A stretch of DNA of 64,000 nucleotides, from assembly GCA_024364735.1 (NCBI GenBank), contig JAGFNQ010005673.1, positions 62,001 through 126,000 on the forward strand, in the 5' to 3' direction. Below the pieces are notes generated by a model. That model was not told the origin of the DNA. It worked only from the letters and a program-made list of their open reading frames with translations, and did no database searches. Below, piece after piece: positions 12,512 to 23,901 of the stretch (position 1 is its first letter; each line of letters begins with the position of its first letter). This DNA comes from Boesenbergia rotunda (taxonomy: Eukaryota; Streptophyta; Magnoliopsida; Zingiberales; Zingiberaceae). A program made the translations under genes and the position numbers.

Positions 12512-14645
12512 CCCCCAGACTCAAACTTTTGCTTGTCCTCAAACAAAAAGTCGCAATCTAAACTCATGTGTTGGTATAGTGCATCATCATCCTTTGTGAT
12601 TTAATCTAAGTGTGGCCTAAGTAGTAATTCTCCATACTCAGTGATATAAGTGGTTGTAGTCTTTCGAGTTTCAATCACTATGCCTAGTCAAGTCGTCATT
12701 TAAGTTTGCTCTCTATGTTGTCGGCAATAGGCATTTACCTACCTCACGTTCGGTTCATCCCTCTTAAACCACCCTAGGTCTTAAAGGCGGGCTCAAATTC
12801 AAAATAAATATAGCATTTATTTCCCCAGTAACCTAACTCGGTCTCAAAGGGATAAGCTACCAATTTTCACTCACGATATTATTTGTTTGTATCCCTTATT
12901 TTCATGATTTTTTTTGGTACTTTAAAAGTGTAGCACTAACATATATATATATATACAAATGCAAATGCGAGGATATTGATTTTTCTGAGTGGACATGCCC
13001 TGAGCCTCATCCAGCAACCAAGATACGGCTTAAGAGATCGCCAAAGGAACACAAGTACTAACAAGCTCTATGAATCATGACTATTTATTGAGTATTCTAC
13101 TATCAAAACTAGGCAAAGTGAAGAGAAATCCTAAAACTAGGCCAATACTCAAACAATTCAAAAAAAACACTTTGCTCACTTTATGCTATTAAAGATAGAG
13201 AAAAATAATTTACTAAACATACTAGCACTAAAATTTAACAACATGAATGAAGAATAAACGTGCTAGCATTTTTACTAGAGAACAAATCAAAATAAAGTGA
13301 TGAATGATATAACTAGAGAATTTTATTATGAAAGGAAAACACAACTAAAACTAGCTTATAACACAAAGCATACATGCACCCCCAAATTTAAACTTTTCAT
13401 TGTCTTAATGAAAATAGCATGCTAAAATAGAGGAGATTCTAAAATGATGAGTGTTACCAAGTGGTAAATGAGAAAATCTGAATCATTCCAAATCACCCTT
13501 CTATATTGTATCCACAATCCTTTTTGACTTTGAGTTCTACAAAAAGCAAATAGACAAGAAAAATTGAGTTGTCAAGCTACGAAACTAAATACAAACTGAA
13601 AGTTAAAGTGAAAGCTTGGGTTGTCTCCCAAGAAACGCTTGTTTTAGGTCATTAGCTCGACCACCTTGGGGAATTTATCGAAATCTCTATCTGACCGGAG
13701 TGAGATACTTCCGAGTTTTCTTTCCAATTCCTCAAGGTTGGGAGAGAGCTTTAAGCAGAGGATAAAGTAAAGCTCTCTCTTTTATTATATTCTTGTATGC
13801 TTGCTTTGGAGGTCAGAGACGGTTCAGTCCTAGCATCCATGCTAGGAGCAAAACTACCACAAATGATATCAGGGCCTTTCCTAATGCAAATTTAGACTTT
13901 GATGGAGGTGAAAATGTCAAGTCTCGTCGCTTCCAACTAACCATTGCTTCCCACTCAGAAGATTGAATATCAATAATCTCATCTGTACCCAATATAATAG
14001 CTACCTCTCCAATGTTCTTAATGTATACTCAAAGATAAGGTTATCATTATTAATATATGTCCTCTCTATAATCTCATCAATCAAGCATATATCATTAGCA
14101 TTAATGTCGGGGGCTACATCAAGAACATCATCGAGAATAGATGGTGATGCATCAATAGTCCTATCTATATTTGGAGTATTAATAGATGCGTCCTCATCAC
14201 ACAAAACAATAGAAGAGTATTGTAGAGTTGTTGAATCATAAACAATATAACTTTCATCTTTACAATCAATTTCCTCTGACATAAGATTTGATTTTGTCTC
14301 CAAATTAGGACTTGATACATCAATTTGTTGTAGGGATCAGAGAAATAAGATCCCTTGTTGCACCATAAGATCTTCTAATTCTTGTGCTGTGGTGTCTATC
14401 TGACTGGGAGTAGGAGTTTCTTCACCTTGAAAATCTTCCCAAGAAGTCATCTCAATGTGTTGTTATTCATGTGGTCTATCAAGTGTCAAATCATCTTAAA
14501 ATTTTGACGAACTATGACATATTTGAAATGTTTGCTCAACACCTTGTATGCTTCTGTAATCAAAGTCTTTATAATCCATCCAATCTTGAGGTGGGTTAGG
14601 GGTATGTTGTTGTGGTTGGAAATATGCAAACTGCTTGGGGATTTG
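12512..14645 (-). other. Interior of the Athila-type element without intact gene
   Basis: Two purine tracts on the minus strand, at 12526-12512 (ending in TGGGGGTG) and 13390-13376 (TTTGGGGGTG), are of the kind found near the 3' end of Athila elements. Around 13615-13680 the minus strand reads through a conserved-looking segment (ALLGRQPK). The minus frame at 14303-14001 is acidic and of unknown function. No enzyme domain is visible. Confidence 0.45.
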
Positions 14646-14903
14646 TTAGGATTGAAAGTTCTGAGTTTGCTGAGTTCCCCAATAATAATTATCAGTGCTT
14701 GAAGTTAAATCATCCATAATTTGATGTTCAGGTTGAAATAAACATTGAAGTTCTATGGAAGCGCTGGTAGCTTGGTGAAATAAGTGACATATGGTAGATG
14801 GATGAGTCATGCTACCACAAATTCTGCAAAGGAACTCATATTGATCTTCTTCTGAATCATAGTCCTCAACAAAGTCTTCAAATAAATGAGAATATGAATC
14901 CAT
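14646..14903 (-). CDS. Short retroelement ORF with a zinc-knuckle-like motif
   Basis: This 85-residue frame starts MDSYSHLFEDF and is acidic for its first 20 residues. It then has C-R-I-C-G-S-M-T-H-P-S-T-I-C, spacing C-x2-C-x4-H-x4-C, the retroviral-type zinc knuckle that binds nucleic acid in gag proteins. The rest is rich in Gln, Ser and Tyr. It lies about 270 bp downstream of the primer site of the Athila-type element, where gag belongs, but there is no capsid-like domain and the frame is far shorter than a true gag. It may be a reduced gag or a separate short ORF. That it is expressed is not shown. Confidence 0.42.
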   Translation of the reverse strand: MDSYSHLFEDFVEDYDSEEDQYEFLCRICGSMTHPSTICHLFHQATSASIELQCLFQPEHQIMDDLTSSTDNYYWGTQQTQNFQS

Positions 14904-15176
14904 GGTTATGTATAAATAATTTTCTAGTCTTCCCTAAAATAACAACAACAAAAATCACAAAGCATAGGGAGTACTCATAACAAAACACGTGGAGATATAA
15001 GATATGGAATAACTAAAGCTCCCAACAAATTTATGTTAGATAATTGCAAAACTAAAAATAAGAAAAGAAATTTAGAAATAAAAAGAAGAGAAATGGAAAA
15101 ACATGGTATAAATAAAAATAAAGAAAATGTGTCTAGAGTAGTTAAATTGTTTATCGATTAATGTTAATGCGAACAG

Positions 15177-15194
15177 TCCCCGACAATGGTGCCA
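15177..15194 (-). other. Primer binding site of the Athila-type element
   Basis: The minus strand reads TGGCACCATTGTCGGGGA, 9 bases beyond the LTR end ...ATCTAACA (15204). It differs at three positions from the site usual in Athila and Tat elements. Confidence 0.62.
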
Positions 15195-15203
15195 AAAACT
15201 TTA

Positions 15204-15604
15204 TGTTAGATCCGCATGTGCATAGAAACGTCATCAAGTAATAAAAATATTGATCCATAGAGACTATTGATTAAACACTAGTCGAGTCTGGAAAGCAATC
15301 TATCAAACGATCGCAGTGTTGGTTTGAGAGCTTGCTAATGGAAGCAGGAGAGAGAGAGAGCAAGAGAGAGGATTGATCTTAGGGGAAGGGTTGGATGAGT
15401 GAAAACTAGGATTTCGATTTCGCTACAATGCTAATTGATGCCCTATGCATTGTTCATATCCTAATCTCAATGTTCATACACTCATAGAGATCCTAACTTG
15501 TTACCGATGCTAACCCAGCAGAAGTGCACTGAAGTGCTTCCCCCTTGGGCATCTAATGTTATTAAGTAGAGTAGGTAATGTAGAAAGTCCGGTTAAAGGT
15601 AACC
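15204..15604 (-). mobile_element. 5' LTR of the Athila-type element, truncated
   Basis: The LTR terminus TGTTAGATCC (plus strand) is at 15204. Similarity to 11010-11393 covers most of the piece, including a GA repeat (15351-15368). Similarity stops at about 15604 within GGTAACCCT, where a Tat LTR begins. The remaining ~1.1 kb of the LTR is missing. Confidence 0.62.
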
Positions 15605-15875
15605 CTAGGTGATTTCGGGGTCTTTGGCCCAGGAGGGTCCAGGGCGTCTGTCTTCCCAAGGTGATCTTGGGACCCTGACTTCCCGAGGTGATCTCGGGTA
15701 TATATGTCTTTTTGGGGTGATCTCAAGAGTAGGCCTGCCCAAGGTGATCTCGGGAGTCTACCTTCCCGAGAGGGTCTCGGGAGTCAGAAAGAGAGAGTCG
15801 TCCAGACTCAGTGGATCTTGCCACATAGTTTTCGTCAGTCCACGTGTCAACCATGGGGTGCTCAACCTCATCACA
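15605..15875 (-). mobile_element. Tat 3' LTR, truncated
   Basis: Matches the right LTR (about 57440-57721) in the same orientation, including repeated GGTGATCTCGGG-type units and the terminus (ATCACA here, ATCACCA at 57721). The half that would carry the TATA box is missing at the left. Confidence 0.8.
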
Positions 15876-15887
15876 AGTCTCTCCCTT
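15876..15887 (-). other. Tat polypurine tract
   Basis: The minus strand reads AAGGGAGAGACT directly before the LTR start TGTGATGAGG. In LTR elements this RNase-resistant purine stretch primes plus-strand DNA synthesis. Confidence 0.6.
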
Positions 15888-16301
15888 CAAGTCTAATCGA
15901 AGAAAGTATGACTGACTGATTAGACTAGTGGTGTAACGAAGAAGCTATGTTGTCGAGGGTCTATACACCCATTACTACTTCGTTGGCGGCACATCGGGTC
16001 CGAGGAAGCGAAACATTCATCCCAGGGTTTGAGGCAATCCCTTTTTGAATTAGTTTTCCAAAAAGGCTTCTGTGACTTTCGAGGTATAGCAATGATAGTC
16101 GTCCATCGCCCATAAAAGCGCATGGTGCCCTTTAATGGTGACAAAACCCCCCTCACGAATGTGCTTCTGCCACGTGCCCTAACTTCTCTCCTCGCAATCT
16201 CCTGCTGACATGTGCGGCAGGCTTCACCTCAAACAGCTGCTTAGACAGTGGTGACGCCTCGATATGGCTGTCCCATGTCGTCCACGTGTCTTGCCCCCGT
16301 T
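15888..16301 (+). promoter_or_regulatory. Upstream region of the Tat antisense gene
   Basis: This non-coding stretch lies between the Tat 3' LTR and the antisense gene's TATA box (interrupted by the solo LTR at 16307). It holds two CACGTG G-box motifs (16171-16176, 16283-16288), a common plant promoter element. With the solo LTR removed, the second G-box lies about 40 bp upstream of the TATA box at 17719. Confidence 0.4.
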
Positions 16302-16306
16302 GTACA

Positions 16307-17693
16307 TGTTGGTGCAAGATGCATCAGTGATGTCCTCCTCTAAGGGTTTCAATGTTTGACAATATGCTTAAGTCAATGATACATTGAACAAGGGAAGGGT
16401 GAGTGAAGAAAAGAGTACCAAAGTGAACCAAAGTCCTAGTTAACCTAGGCACTAAGTCTTGGTTCTATGAATTGGCCACAAAGACCTGGTGAGTGAAGCT
16501 GGGCACGAAGACCTAGTGAGTGAAGCTGGGCGCGAAGACCTGGTGAGTGAAGCTAGGCACGAAGACCTAGTGAGTGAAGCTGGGCAAAAGTCCTGATGAG
16601 TGAAGTTAGGCACGAAGTCTTGGTCCGAGGGATTGAGCAACATAGCTGAGCGATGACTAAGGACTACAGATGGGTTGAGGGTCGGACGTCTTGAGATCCG
16701 AGAGTATCGATGGCTAAGCAAAAGTCCACCCGAATGGACTGGGTGACAACCATCTCCTGAGAGGAGTAGGTTGAAGGTGCATTCCCGGGGGTGGGAACTT
16801 AGGCGTCGGTTCGACCTAAGGTTTCCCGGAAATCCGAAGTCAGAACCAAGTCCTTAAGATTAAGATTATCTACATGTTTGTCTTGCCATTGATTATATTG
16901 CAGGTACCTAAAAGTTGGAAACAAGGCAGGCAAACAAACACAAGCGACCTGGAAGAAGAGCTCTAGGGCGCTTGTATTGAAATAGGCACCCCAGAGCAAT
17001 AGGGCGCCCAGGACTGGCATCCAGCTCCCAGGCGGCTGTTAACACAGGCGCCTGAGAGCTCCCAGTTGCACTGTATGGGTGAGGCGCTAGGGAAGAGGAA
17101 TCTTATCCCTGCTGTGAGTTCAGCGCGAGGATGGAGTTTGACCAAGCTATATGAGGCGCCTCATTGATCACAGGCGCCCCAATGAACCCTATAAAAGGGG
17201 CTTCGACCCCTCAGCTCGGGACAAGACTTCTGAAATCAATCTGAGCATTCTGAGCTAAAGAAAAGTGCTAGAGATGAAGCCCTGCGACCAAGGAGGCTCC
17301 AAGAGGAAGTGCACGACACTTCGGAGGTCCAGAACGGCCGGGCATTCGACGTTTCTATTTTGGTTTGAATTTACAATTCAACATTTATTTTTATATATCA
17401 TTGTGATTGTAATTTGTGCACTGTAAGACGGGTTTCTTCGCCTCCGCAAAGTCCGGAAAGGAGACCATTAGTGGATGGGCGTTCCCGTGCTTAGGCCTTG
17501 GATGTGCTGACCCTAGGGGGATGGGAACCAAGTAAAAAAAATCCCGTGTGAATGGTGTTGTTTGTTCATTCTTTTTGTTTTCCGCTGTGCTACTAACTCT
17601 GTGTCCAGAATGAACCGAAAAGTTTACGAAGTTTCCGTAAGTTTTTACGGTCGATATTCACCCCCCCCTTTATCGACGGCACCGGTCCCCACA
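16307..17693 (+). mobile_element. Solo LTR, same family as the 27397-34698 element
   Basis: Begins TGTTGGTGCAAG, ends CGGTCCCCACA, and has perfect 5-bp duplications GTACA at 16302-16306 and 17694-17698. Sequence and order match the LTRs at 27397 and 33160, including the GGTGAGTGAAG repeats, a GGGGCTTC-type TATA region (CTATAAAAGGGG, 17190-17201), the ATTCACCCCCCC motif and the GACGGCACCGGTCC end. The interior was lost, probably by recombination between LTRs. Confidence 0.9.
16475..16640 (+). repeat. GGTGAGTGAAG minisatellite in the solo LTR
   Basis: Four to five units of about 30 bp containing GTGAGTGAAGCTGGGC and CGAAGACCT. The block is followed by CTTGGTCCGAGGGA. The same block occurs, same sense, in several other LTRs of this window. 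Confidence 0.85.
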
Positions 17694-17718
17694 GTACACA
17701 CACAGGCGGCTTCCTCTC

Positions 17719-17727
17719 TATAAAAAG
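17719..17727 (+). promoter_or_regulatory. TATA box of the Tat antisense gene
   Basis: TATAAAAAG is followed by a 140-bp CT-rich leader and an ATG at 17864. It points opposite to the Tat element. With nested insertions removed it lies directly upstream of the antisense coding region at 23902. Confidence 0.55.
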
Positions 17728-17904
17728 GGGAAGCGAAGACGTTCGTCTACCCTTCGGCATCCTTGCTTAGCAGACATCGTCTTCGTCTTCTTTCTCTAAG
17801 GATTCTTCTTCACGCGTAAGACTTCTTCTTCGTTCTCATCTTCTTCACTAGAAACCATAGGCAATGAGAGCCAAAAACACTAGGGTAGGAAGGAGGCTCC
17901 AGAG

Positions 17905-19270
17905 TGTTGGTGCTTGGATGGCTAGAGAGGGGGGGTGAATGTAGCCAGACACTAAACTCTTGCTTTCTTCGAACTCTTCTGCGTGATCAGATTAGCAACA
18001 AAAACAAACACAACAGAAAGAACAAAAACAAAGACAGAAAGCAAACCAAATTGACGCTAACACAGCGATGTACAAGGTTCGGGGATAACTTGCCCCTACT
18101 CCTTAGCGTGCCCGTGAGGTGGGCAATCCCTTGATCGTCGGCAGATCAAGCCCCGGCGAACCCGGATATAACAACGCCTCCTTCTCGGTGGAGAAACCTC
18201 TCCACAAGCGGTCTCAAGAAGATACAAGATAAGCTCACGAGACACTAGAAGGAATTGCTCACAAGTCTCACAACAATGCTCAAGCAGAAACTACACACAG
18301 AGAGCTCAACCCCACAGCCAAAAATTTCACTCGTTTTTCTATTCGATCTCCCTTTGCTCCTCTGCTTCCCAGTTTCTTCTTAAGCTTCCTCTCCTCGTCG
18401 CCAAGCTTCGTCAGCATCCACTGAGCACAGCTTGAACCCACTGACCTCCCTGAGCACTCAGTCCACTGAAGACCTCTTCAGCTGAGCCTCCGTCAGTCGC
18501 CAGCCGCACCTCAGAAGCCGTTGAAACTTGAGAAGAGAATACATACAAACCTGCTCAATGGAAAGCCCCAGTTGACTCTCCTTTATTGTTTGAATCCTCC
18601 CTGTCTAACCTGCACACTAATCAAAGGCTTAGCAAATGCGTATCAAACAATATCAGCAAGTAGCAGAGAAAATGCAGAGAAAAACAGACGCGATCAGAGC
18701 ATCTGACAGCTATTTCAAATTAAAGTTACAGCTACTGATCGGTCACCAGACCGATCAGAGATGAACCTGATCAGTCACTAGACAGATCAGGGTAAGCTCT
18801 GAATGATCAGGCTCCAGCCTGATCGGTCCACAGTGAGAAACTGGGAATCGCGGATTCTTCTGATCGGTCACCGGACCGATCCACAGTGTTGCTGCAATTC
18901 CCAGCCTTCGCAGGCCAAATCTCCCTGATCGGTCACCTTACCGATCACGTTGTGCCCTGATCAGTCTGGTGACCAATCAGGTCACTCCCTGATCGATCAG
19001 GAGCCATCCTGATCGGTCGGGGTCAGGAATGTCGCGACAATTTGATCGGTCATGAGGACCGATCAAGGGTTCTCTGATCGTTCACCAGAACGATCTGAAC
19101 CCAAACAGAAGCCAAACCAAATGCTTCTGTTCTCTCCCTGATCGGTCACCAGACCGATCAGACTTCCCTGGATCGGTCACTAGACCGATCCACAACAGGG
19201 AGTTTGTGCCAACTCCCTGATCGGTCTCCAGACCGATCCAGCGACTTCCAATTCAACCCTAAGTCAAGAG
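17905..19270 (-). mobile_element. Truncated 3' LTR of the gag-only copia
   Basis: Matches 21950 to about 23220 closely. At AAGTCAAGAG (19270) similarity to the other LTR ends and similarity to the interior of 39145-46687 (from about 41495) begins. So one deletion removed the U3 start of this LTR, the purine tract and some interior. Confidence 0.8.
18735..19260. repeat. Array of GATCGGTC palindromes
   Basis: At least ten inverted pairs GATCGGTC...GACCGATC with 3-6 bp centres (usually ACCA or CCA), each as CTGATCGGTCACCAGACCGA-type units, separated by 20-50 bp of unique sequence. They lie in the LTR of the gag-only copia. Confidence 0.88.
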
Positions 19271-20574
19271 TAGCTGTATCCGACACATGATCCTGATTGG
19301 TCTCCATGACCCATCAGATTCGTTGATTATTTGATACAGAAATAATTCTGATTAGTCTGGGGACCGATCAGATTTCAGAAAAATTCCTGAAACTCTGATA
19401 CGTTCCTGATTAGACTGCATTAACAATTGACATTCCAGAACAGGGGTGTAGACTTTATCGACATTTGATATTTCAGACAAATTTCTGAACCATGGTTTGA
19501 GTTTCTTGACTAAGAGATATTCCTTATCAAGGAACAAGAGTCATGATTCAACCAACCCGTTCATATGAATTTCAAAAATTTCAACACGGGTTTGTATCGA
19601 ATCAGCATTAGGTTTGTTCCAAGTATGTCTTAACCATGAACCTAACTCTTAGTCCCATTGATAATTTATCAAATTTGAACCAATCAGGGAGTTTGTTGAT
19701 CAAAATTGATCTGATCGGTCACCGAACCGATCAGAGGGATCCCGGATCGGTTTGGTGATCGATCAGGGTGAGTCCTGATCAGTCGGTGGACCGGTCTGGT
19801 TTGACACAGAAAGTTTTCTGAAACTGATCAGTTTCAGAAATAGGTTGTTTCAACTCTAAACCCTAATACAATCAGATTTAACCCCTAATAGAGTTCCATT
19901 AAACAACATTCATTTCCCTTAACCAAAATAAACAACATGATTTGTGTTCCTTAACTAAACTTTATTCCACATCAAAAATTAAGAGTTTCTATGAAGAGAA
20001 ACAAAACATGTTTGTATCAATTCCAATAAATGATCCATTATGTTCCACTTTTGATCAGTTTGTATCAGTGTGTACATACTTTTGATAATCTAATTTAGTC
20101 CATAGTCCTAATATCAATTATTAGCAACAACTTACAACTTTTCTTTTTCCAAGTGGGCTAAAGGTTAAACATGGCATATATAGCAACAGTTGATGAAAAT
20201 GCATCCAATCCTTAGCTCTACTATTCATGATCTCAACCATTCAATTTTCAAACAGAAATTTACCAACCATGGATTCCAGAAGTAATGAACATGTATTGCT
20301 ATTCGGTATAGATGAACTAGACAGTTTCTTTTTTGTTTTGGAAGATACTAAAGTAGATTATACTTATGCATGATTAAGTACTTTGACACATGAATTCCAT
20401 AAAAATCACTAGCCAAGGGATTACATTGTTATAAGAACTAAAACAATGCAGATCAAATTATCTAATTTGAATTTTCCATAACTAATCATGTGGATAACAA
20501 TTTTCCCTGACGATGGATTTGGAGCACCCATTATCAACAACTCATGTTGATAGATGCTCCCCCTCAAATAATGC
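19271..20574 (-). other. Non-coding interior of the gag-only copia
   Basis: Matches 41495-43400 of the sister element with gaps. It contains further GATCGGTC palindromes (19305-19370, 19705-19800) and CTGAAACTGATC-type short repeats. No reading frame of note was seen, although pol would normally lie here. Confidence 0.55.
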
Positions 20575-21891
20575 TTATACAATTCGAAATATATATGTTT
20601 TGGGTACCCAAATTTTAGGACCCAAAGCATCTACAATGGAAGACTTTGGCACCCATGCCTTAGTCATTTTCTTTCTAACCTTTTGAACCCTAGAATCATT
20701 TTGTGATCTAAATTGGGTTCTCGACATTAATGATATGACACTAGGTTCTTTAGGTTGGTAACCCAAACCAACATTGTTGTAAGCCGTCTTTTGTGAATTT
20801 AGTATCATGTCTAAGGTTTTAGAGCTAATTGAAAACTTCTCAAGAATATTCTTGAGATTTTCAACTTCACTCTTTAAGCCCTTATTTTTATCCTCAAGAT
20901 TTTTAACATGCAAGTCATCAATTACCTCATCCTTAGAGGTTTTTAATTCTTCTAATTCCAATTTTAATGATTTTACTTTGACCTTAGATTTCTTAAGCAT
21001 GTTTGTCAAGCAAGCTATTGTTCTATAGCATTTATCTAATTCGGGAGAAATTACCTCTTCATCATCCGAAGATGATGAAGTCGCGGTTGAGGAGCTACTC
21101 GATTCGTCACTCCTTTCTTCATTAGAGTCCTCTATTGCCATGAAGGCCATGTGACAGAAACTTTCCTCCTCCTCCTCCTCCTCCTTGTCCTTCTTCTTCT
21201 CCTTCTTCTTCTTCCTTCGGTCACCTGCCACAAATGCAATCCTCTTCTCCTTGGGGCTTTGGTTAGAGATCTCGTGTAGTTCCATCTCGCAAAACAAATC
21301 TTCTAATTTAACAAAGGAAAGGTCCTTGGAAACCTTGTAGGCATCCACCATGGATGACCACAAAGTGTTCCTCGGAAAGGCTTTGAGAACATACCTTACG
21401 AGGTCTCGGTTCTCTACCTTCTCACTGATGGAATGCAAGCCATTGATGATTTCCTTGAACCGACAATGAAGCATACTTACAGTTTCATTTTCTCCCATTG
21501 TCAAGTTCTGGAGTTGGCTGAGAAGAAGGTCCTTCTTGGTTGTCCGTGTATCTTGAGTTCCCTCATGGAGCTCAATGAGTTTGTTCCAAAGGTCTCTGGT
21601 AGAGGTGAAGGGGCCAACCTTGATCCACTGCTCCTTGGTCATCCCACATTGTAGGATGACCACAGCTTTGGCATAGGCTTCCCCCTTTCTGATTTTCTCA
21701 GCCGATCACCTTGAAAACTCAAGCTCTTTTCCCTCATAATCCCTTGGAGGGGAGAAACCTTCCTTGACTGAGAACCACATGCTCATGTTTGTCTTCAAGT
21801 AAAATTCCATTCTTGACCTCCAATATGAAAAATCAGCCCCGTCCAAGAATGGAGGTCTGTTTGGGCTGAACCCTTCTCCTCCCATGGCCAT
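20575..21891 (-). pseudogene. Copia gag, one nonsense codon
   Basis: From MAMGGEGF (ATG at 21891-21889) the frame runs 438 codons to a TAA, with one in-frame TGA at about 21707 where the sister element has Trp. It has the copia gag core of the UBN2 type: YWRSRMEFYLK, CGMTKEQWIKVGPF, LWNKLIELHEGTQDTRTTKK, then LHCRFKEIINGLHSI. Lys/Glu- and Ser-rich linkers, a predicted coiled coil (LTNMLKKSKVKVKSLKLELE onward) and GLGYQPKE near the end follow. No CCHC zinc knuckle is visible. Gag forms the particle in which the element RNA is copied. With no pol, the element would need enzymes supplied by a relative. Confidence 0.85.
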
Positions 21892-21931
21892 CGTTGTTAG
21901 CTCTCGGATGTTAAGCCATTTGAACAGAGCC

Positions 21932-21949
21932 CCAAGCTCTGATACCACT
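21932..21949 (-). other. Primer binding site, initiator-tRNA type
   Basis: The minus strand reads AGTGGTATCAGAGCTTGG just after the LTR end. TGGTATCAGAGC is complementary to the plant initiator methionine tRNA 3' end and typical of copia elements. Confidence 0.85.
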
Positions 21950-23899
21950 TGTTGGTGCTTGGATGGCTAGAGAGGGGGGGTGAATGTAGCCAGACACTAA
22001 ACTCTTGCTTTCTTCGAACTCTTCTGCGTGATCAGATTAGCAGCGGAAACAAACACAACAGAAAGAACAAAAACAAAGACAAAAAGCAAACCAAATCGAC
22101 GCTAATACAGTGATGTACAAGGTTCGGGGATAACTTGCCCCTACTCCTTGGCGTGCCCGTGAGGTGGGCGATCCCTTGATTGTCGGCAGATCAAGTCCCG
22201 ATGAACCCGGATATAACAGCGCCTCCTTCTCGGTGGAGAAACCTCTCCACAAACGATTTCAAGAAGATACAAGATAAGCTCACGAGACACTAGAAGGAAT
22301 TACTCACAATTCTCACAGGAATGCTCAAGCAGAAACTACACATAGAGAGCTCAACCCCACAGCCAAAAACTTCACTCGTTTTTCTGTTCGTTCTCCCTTC
22401 GCTCCTCTGCTTCCCAGTTTCTTCTTAAGCTTCCTCTCCTCGTCGCCAAGCTTCGTCAGCATCCACTGAGCACAGCCTGAACCCACTGACCTCCCTGAGC
22501 ACTCAGTCCACTGAAGACCTCTTCAACTGAGCCTCCGTCAGTCGCCAGCCGCGCCTCAGAAGCCGTTGAAACCTTAGAAGAGAATACATACAAACCTACT
22601 CAATGGAAAGTCCCCAGTAGACTCTCCTCCATTGTATGAATCCTCCCTGTCTAACCTGCACACTGATCAGAGACTTAGCAAATGCATATCAAACAATATC
22701 AGCAAGTAGCAGAGAAAACGCAGAGAAAAACAGACGCGATCAGAGCATCTGACAGCGATTTCAAATTAAAGTTACAGCTACTGATCGGTCACCAGACGGA
22801 TCAGAGATGAACCTGATCAGTCACTAGACTGATTAGGGTAAGATCTGAACGATCAGGCTCCAGCCTGATCGGTCCACAGTGAGAAACTGGGAATCACGGA
22901 TTCTTCTGATCGGTCACCGGACCGATCCACAGTGTTGTTGGGATTCCTAGCCTTCGCAGGCCAAATCTCCTTGATCGGTCACCTGACCGATCAGGTTGTG
23001 CCCTGATCGGTCTGGTGACAGATCAGGTCACTCCCTGACCGATCAGGAGCCATCTTGATCGGTCGGGGTCAGGAATGTCGCAACAATTTGATCGGTCCTG
23101 AGGACCGATCAGACTTCCCTAGATTGGTCACCAGACCGATCCACAACAGGGAGTTCGTGCCAACTCCCTGATCAGTCTCCAGACCAATCCAGCGACTTCC
23201 AATTCAACCCTAAGTCAAGAGAACGGGCTCCCTAGCCTTCTCTGACTCGTGCTCAGTCCCCCGGACCAAGACTCCGTGCCCAGCTTCACTCACCGAGACT
23301 TCATTTAACCTAGCTTCACTCACTAGGACCTGGCTTCACTCACCAGGGTTTCGGTTACCTAGCTTCACTCGCTAGGACCCGGCTTCACTCACTGGGATTT
23401 CATTCACCTGGCTTCACTCACCAGGACCCGTCTTCACTCACCGGGATTTCCACCACCTAGCTTCACTCACCAGGACCTGGCTTCACTCACCAGGGTTTCA
23501 GTTACCTAGCTTCACTCGCTAGGATCCGGCTTCACTCATCGGGATTTCATTCACCTGGCTTCACTCACCAGGACCCGACTTCACTCACCGGGATTTCATT
23601 CACCTGGCTTCACTCACCAGGACTCGGCTTCACTCACCGGGATTTCCATCACCTAGCTTCACTCACCAGGACTCGGCTTCACTCACCAGGATTTCCATCA
23701 CCTAGCTTCACTCATCAGGACTCGACTTCACTCACCGAGATTTCAGTCAACCTGGCATCACTCACCAAGACCCGGTTTCACTCATCGGGATTTCATTCCC
23801 TTCGTGCCCAGTCCCTGACTAGGACTTAATCCGAATCACTCAACCAAACTTAAATCGGTGTCAACACCAAAACAACAATCGGGCCAGACTACATCAACA
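21950..23899 (-). mobile_element. 5' LTR of the gag-only copia
   Basis: 1950 bp with TG...CA ends. Contains a GATCGGTC palindrome array (22780-23190), then (on the plus strand) the CTTCACTCACC minisatellite (23280-23790), and on the minus strand the ATTCACCCCCCC motif close to the 3' end. Confidence 0.88.
23280..23790 (-). repeat. GGTGAGTGAAG minisatellite
   Basis: About 20 copies of CTTCACTCACC (plus strand), as alternating GGCTTCACTCACCAGGA and GGCTTCACTCACCGGGATTTC units. On the element's sense strand it reads GGTGAGTGAAG, as in the other LTR families. Confidence 0.92.
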
Positions 23900-23901
23900 T
23901 A

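Larger units (their letters stand above)
10010..15604 (-). mobile_element. Pol-less Athila/Tat-type LTR element, truncated at both ends
   Basis: Two LTR-like segments share long similarity (11010-11393 with 15250-15604). Read on the minus strand they flank a primer site TGGCACCATTGTCGGGGA (15194-15177), a variant of the TGGCGCCGTTGCCGGGGA site used by Athila and Tat elements, and a purine tract (AGTCTGGGGG) before TGTGATGTCC. The 2.7 kb interior has no reverse transcriptase, integrase or protease, so it resembles large non-autonomous derivatives. The right LTR stops abruptly at 15604 against another element. The left LTR runs into a CACTA-like end near 10010. Confidence 0.62.
17905..23899 (-). 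mobile_element. Gag-only copia (SIRE-like) element
   Basis: Plus-strand ends TGTTGGTGCTTGG and ...CATCAACA are flanked by CAGAG (17900-17904) and TAGAG (23900-23904), 4 of 5 identical. On the minus strand the order is 5' LTR (23899-21950), primer site TGGTATCAGAGC, a gag gene, 1.3 kb of non-coding sequence, and a 3' LTR cut short. There is no protease, integrase or reverse transcriptase. It is inserted next to the start of the Tat antisense gene. The related element 39145-46687 shows what is missing. Confidence 0.85.
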
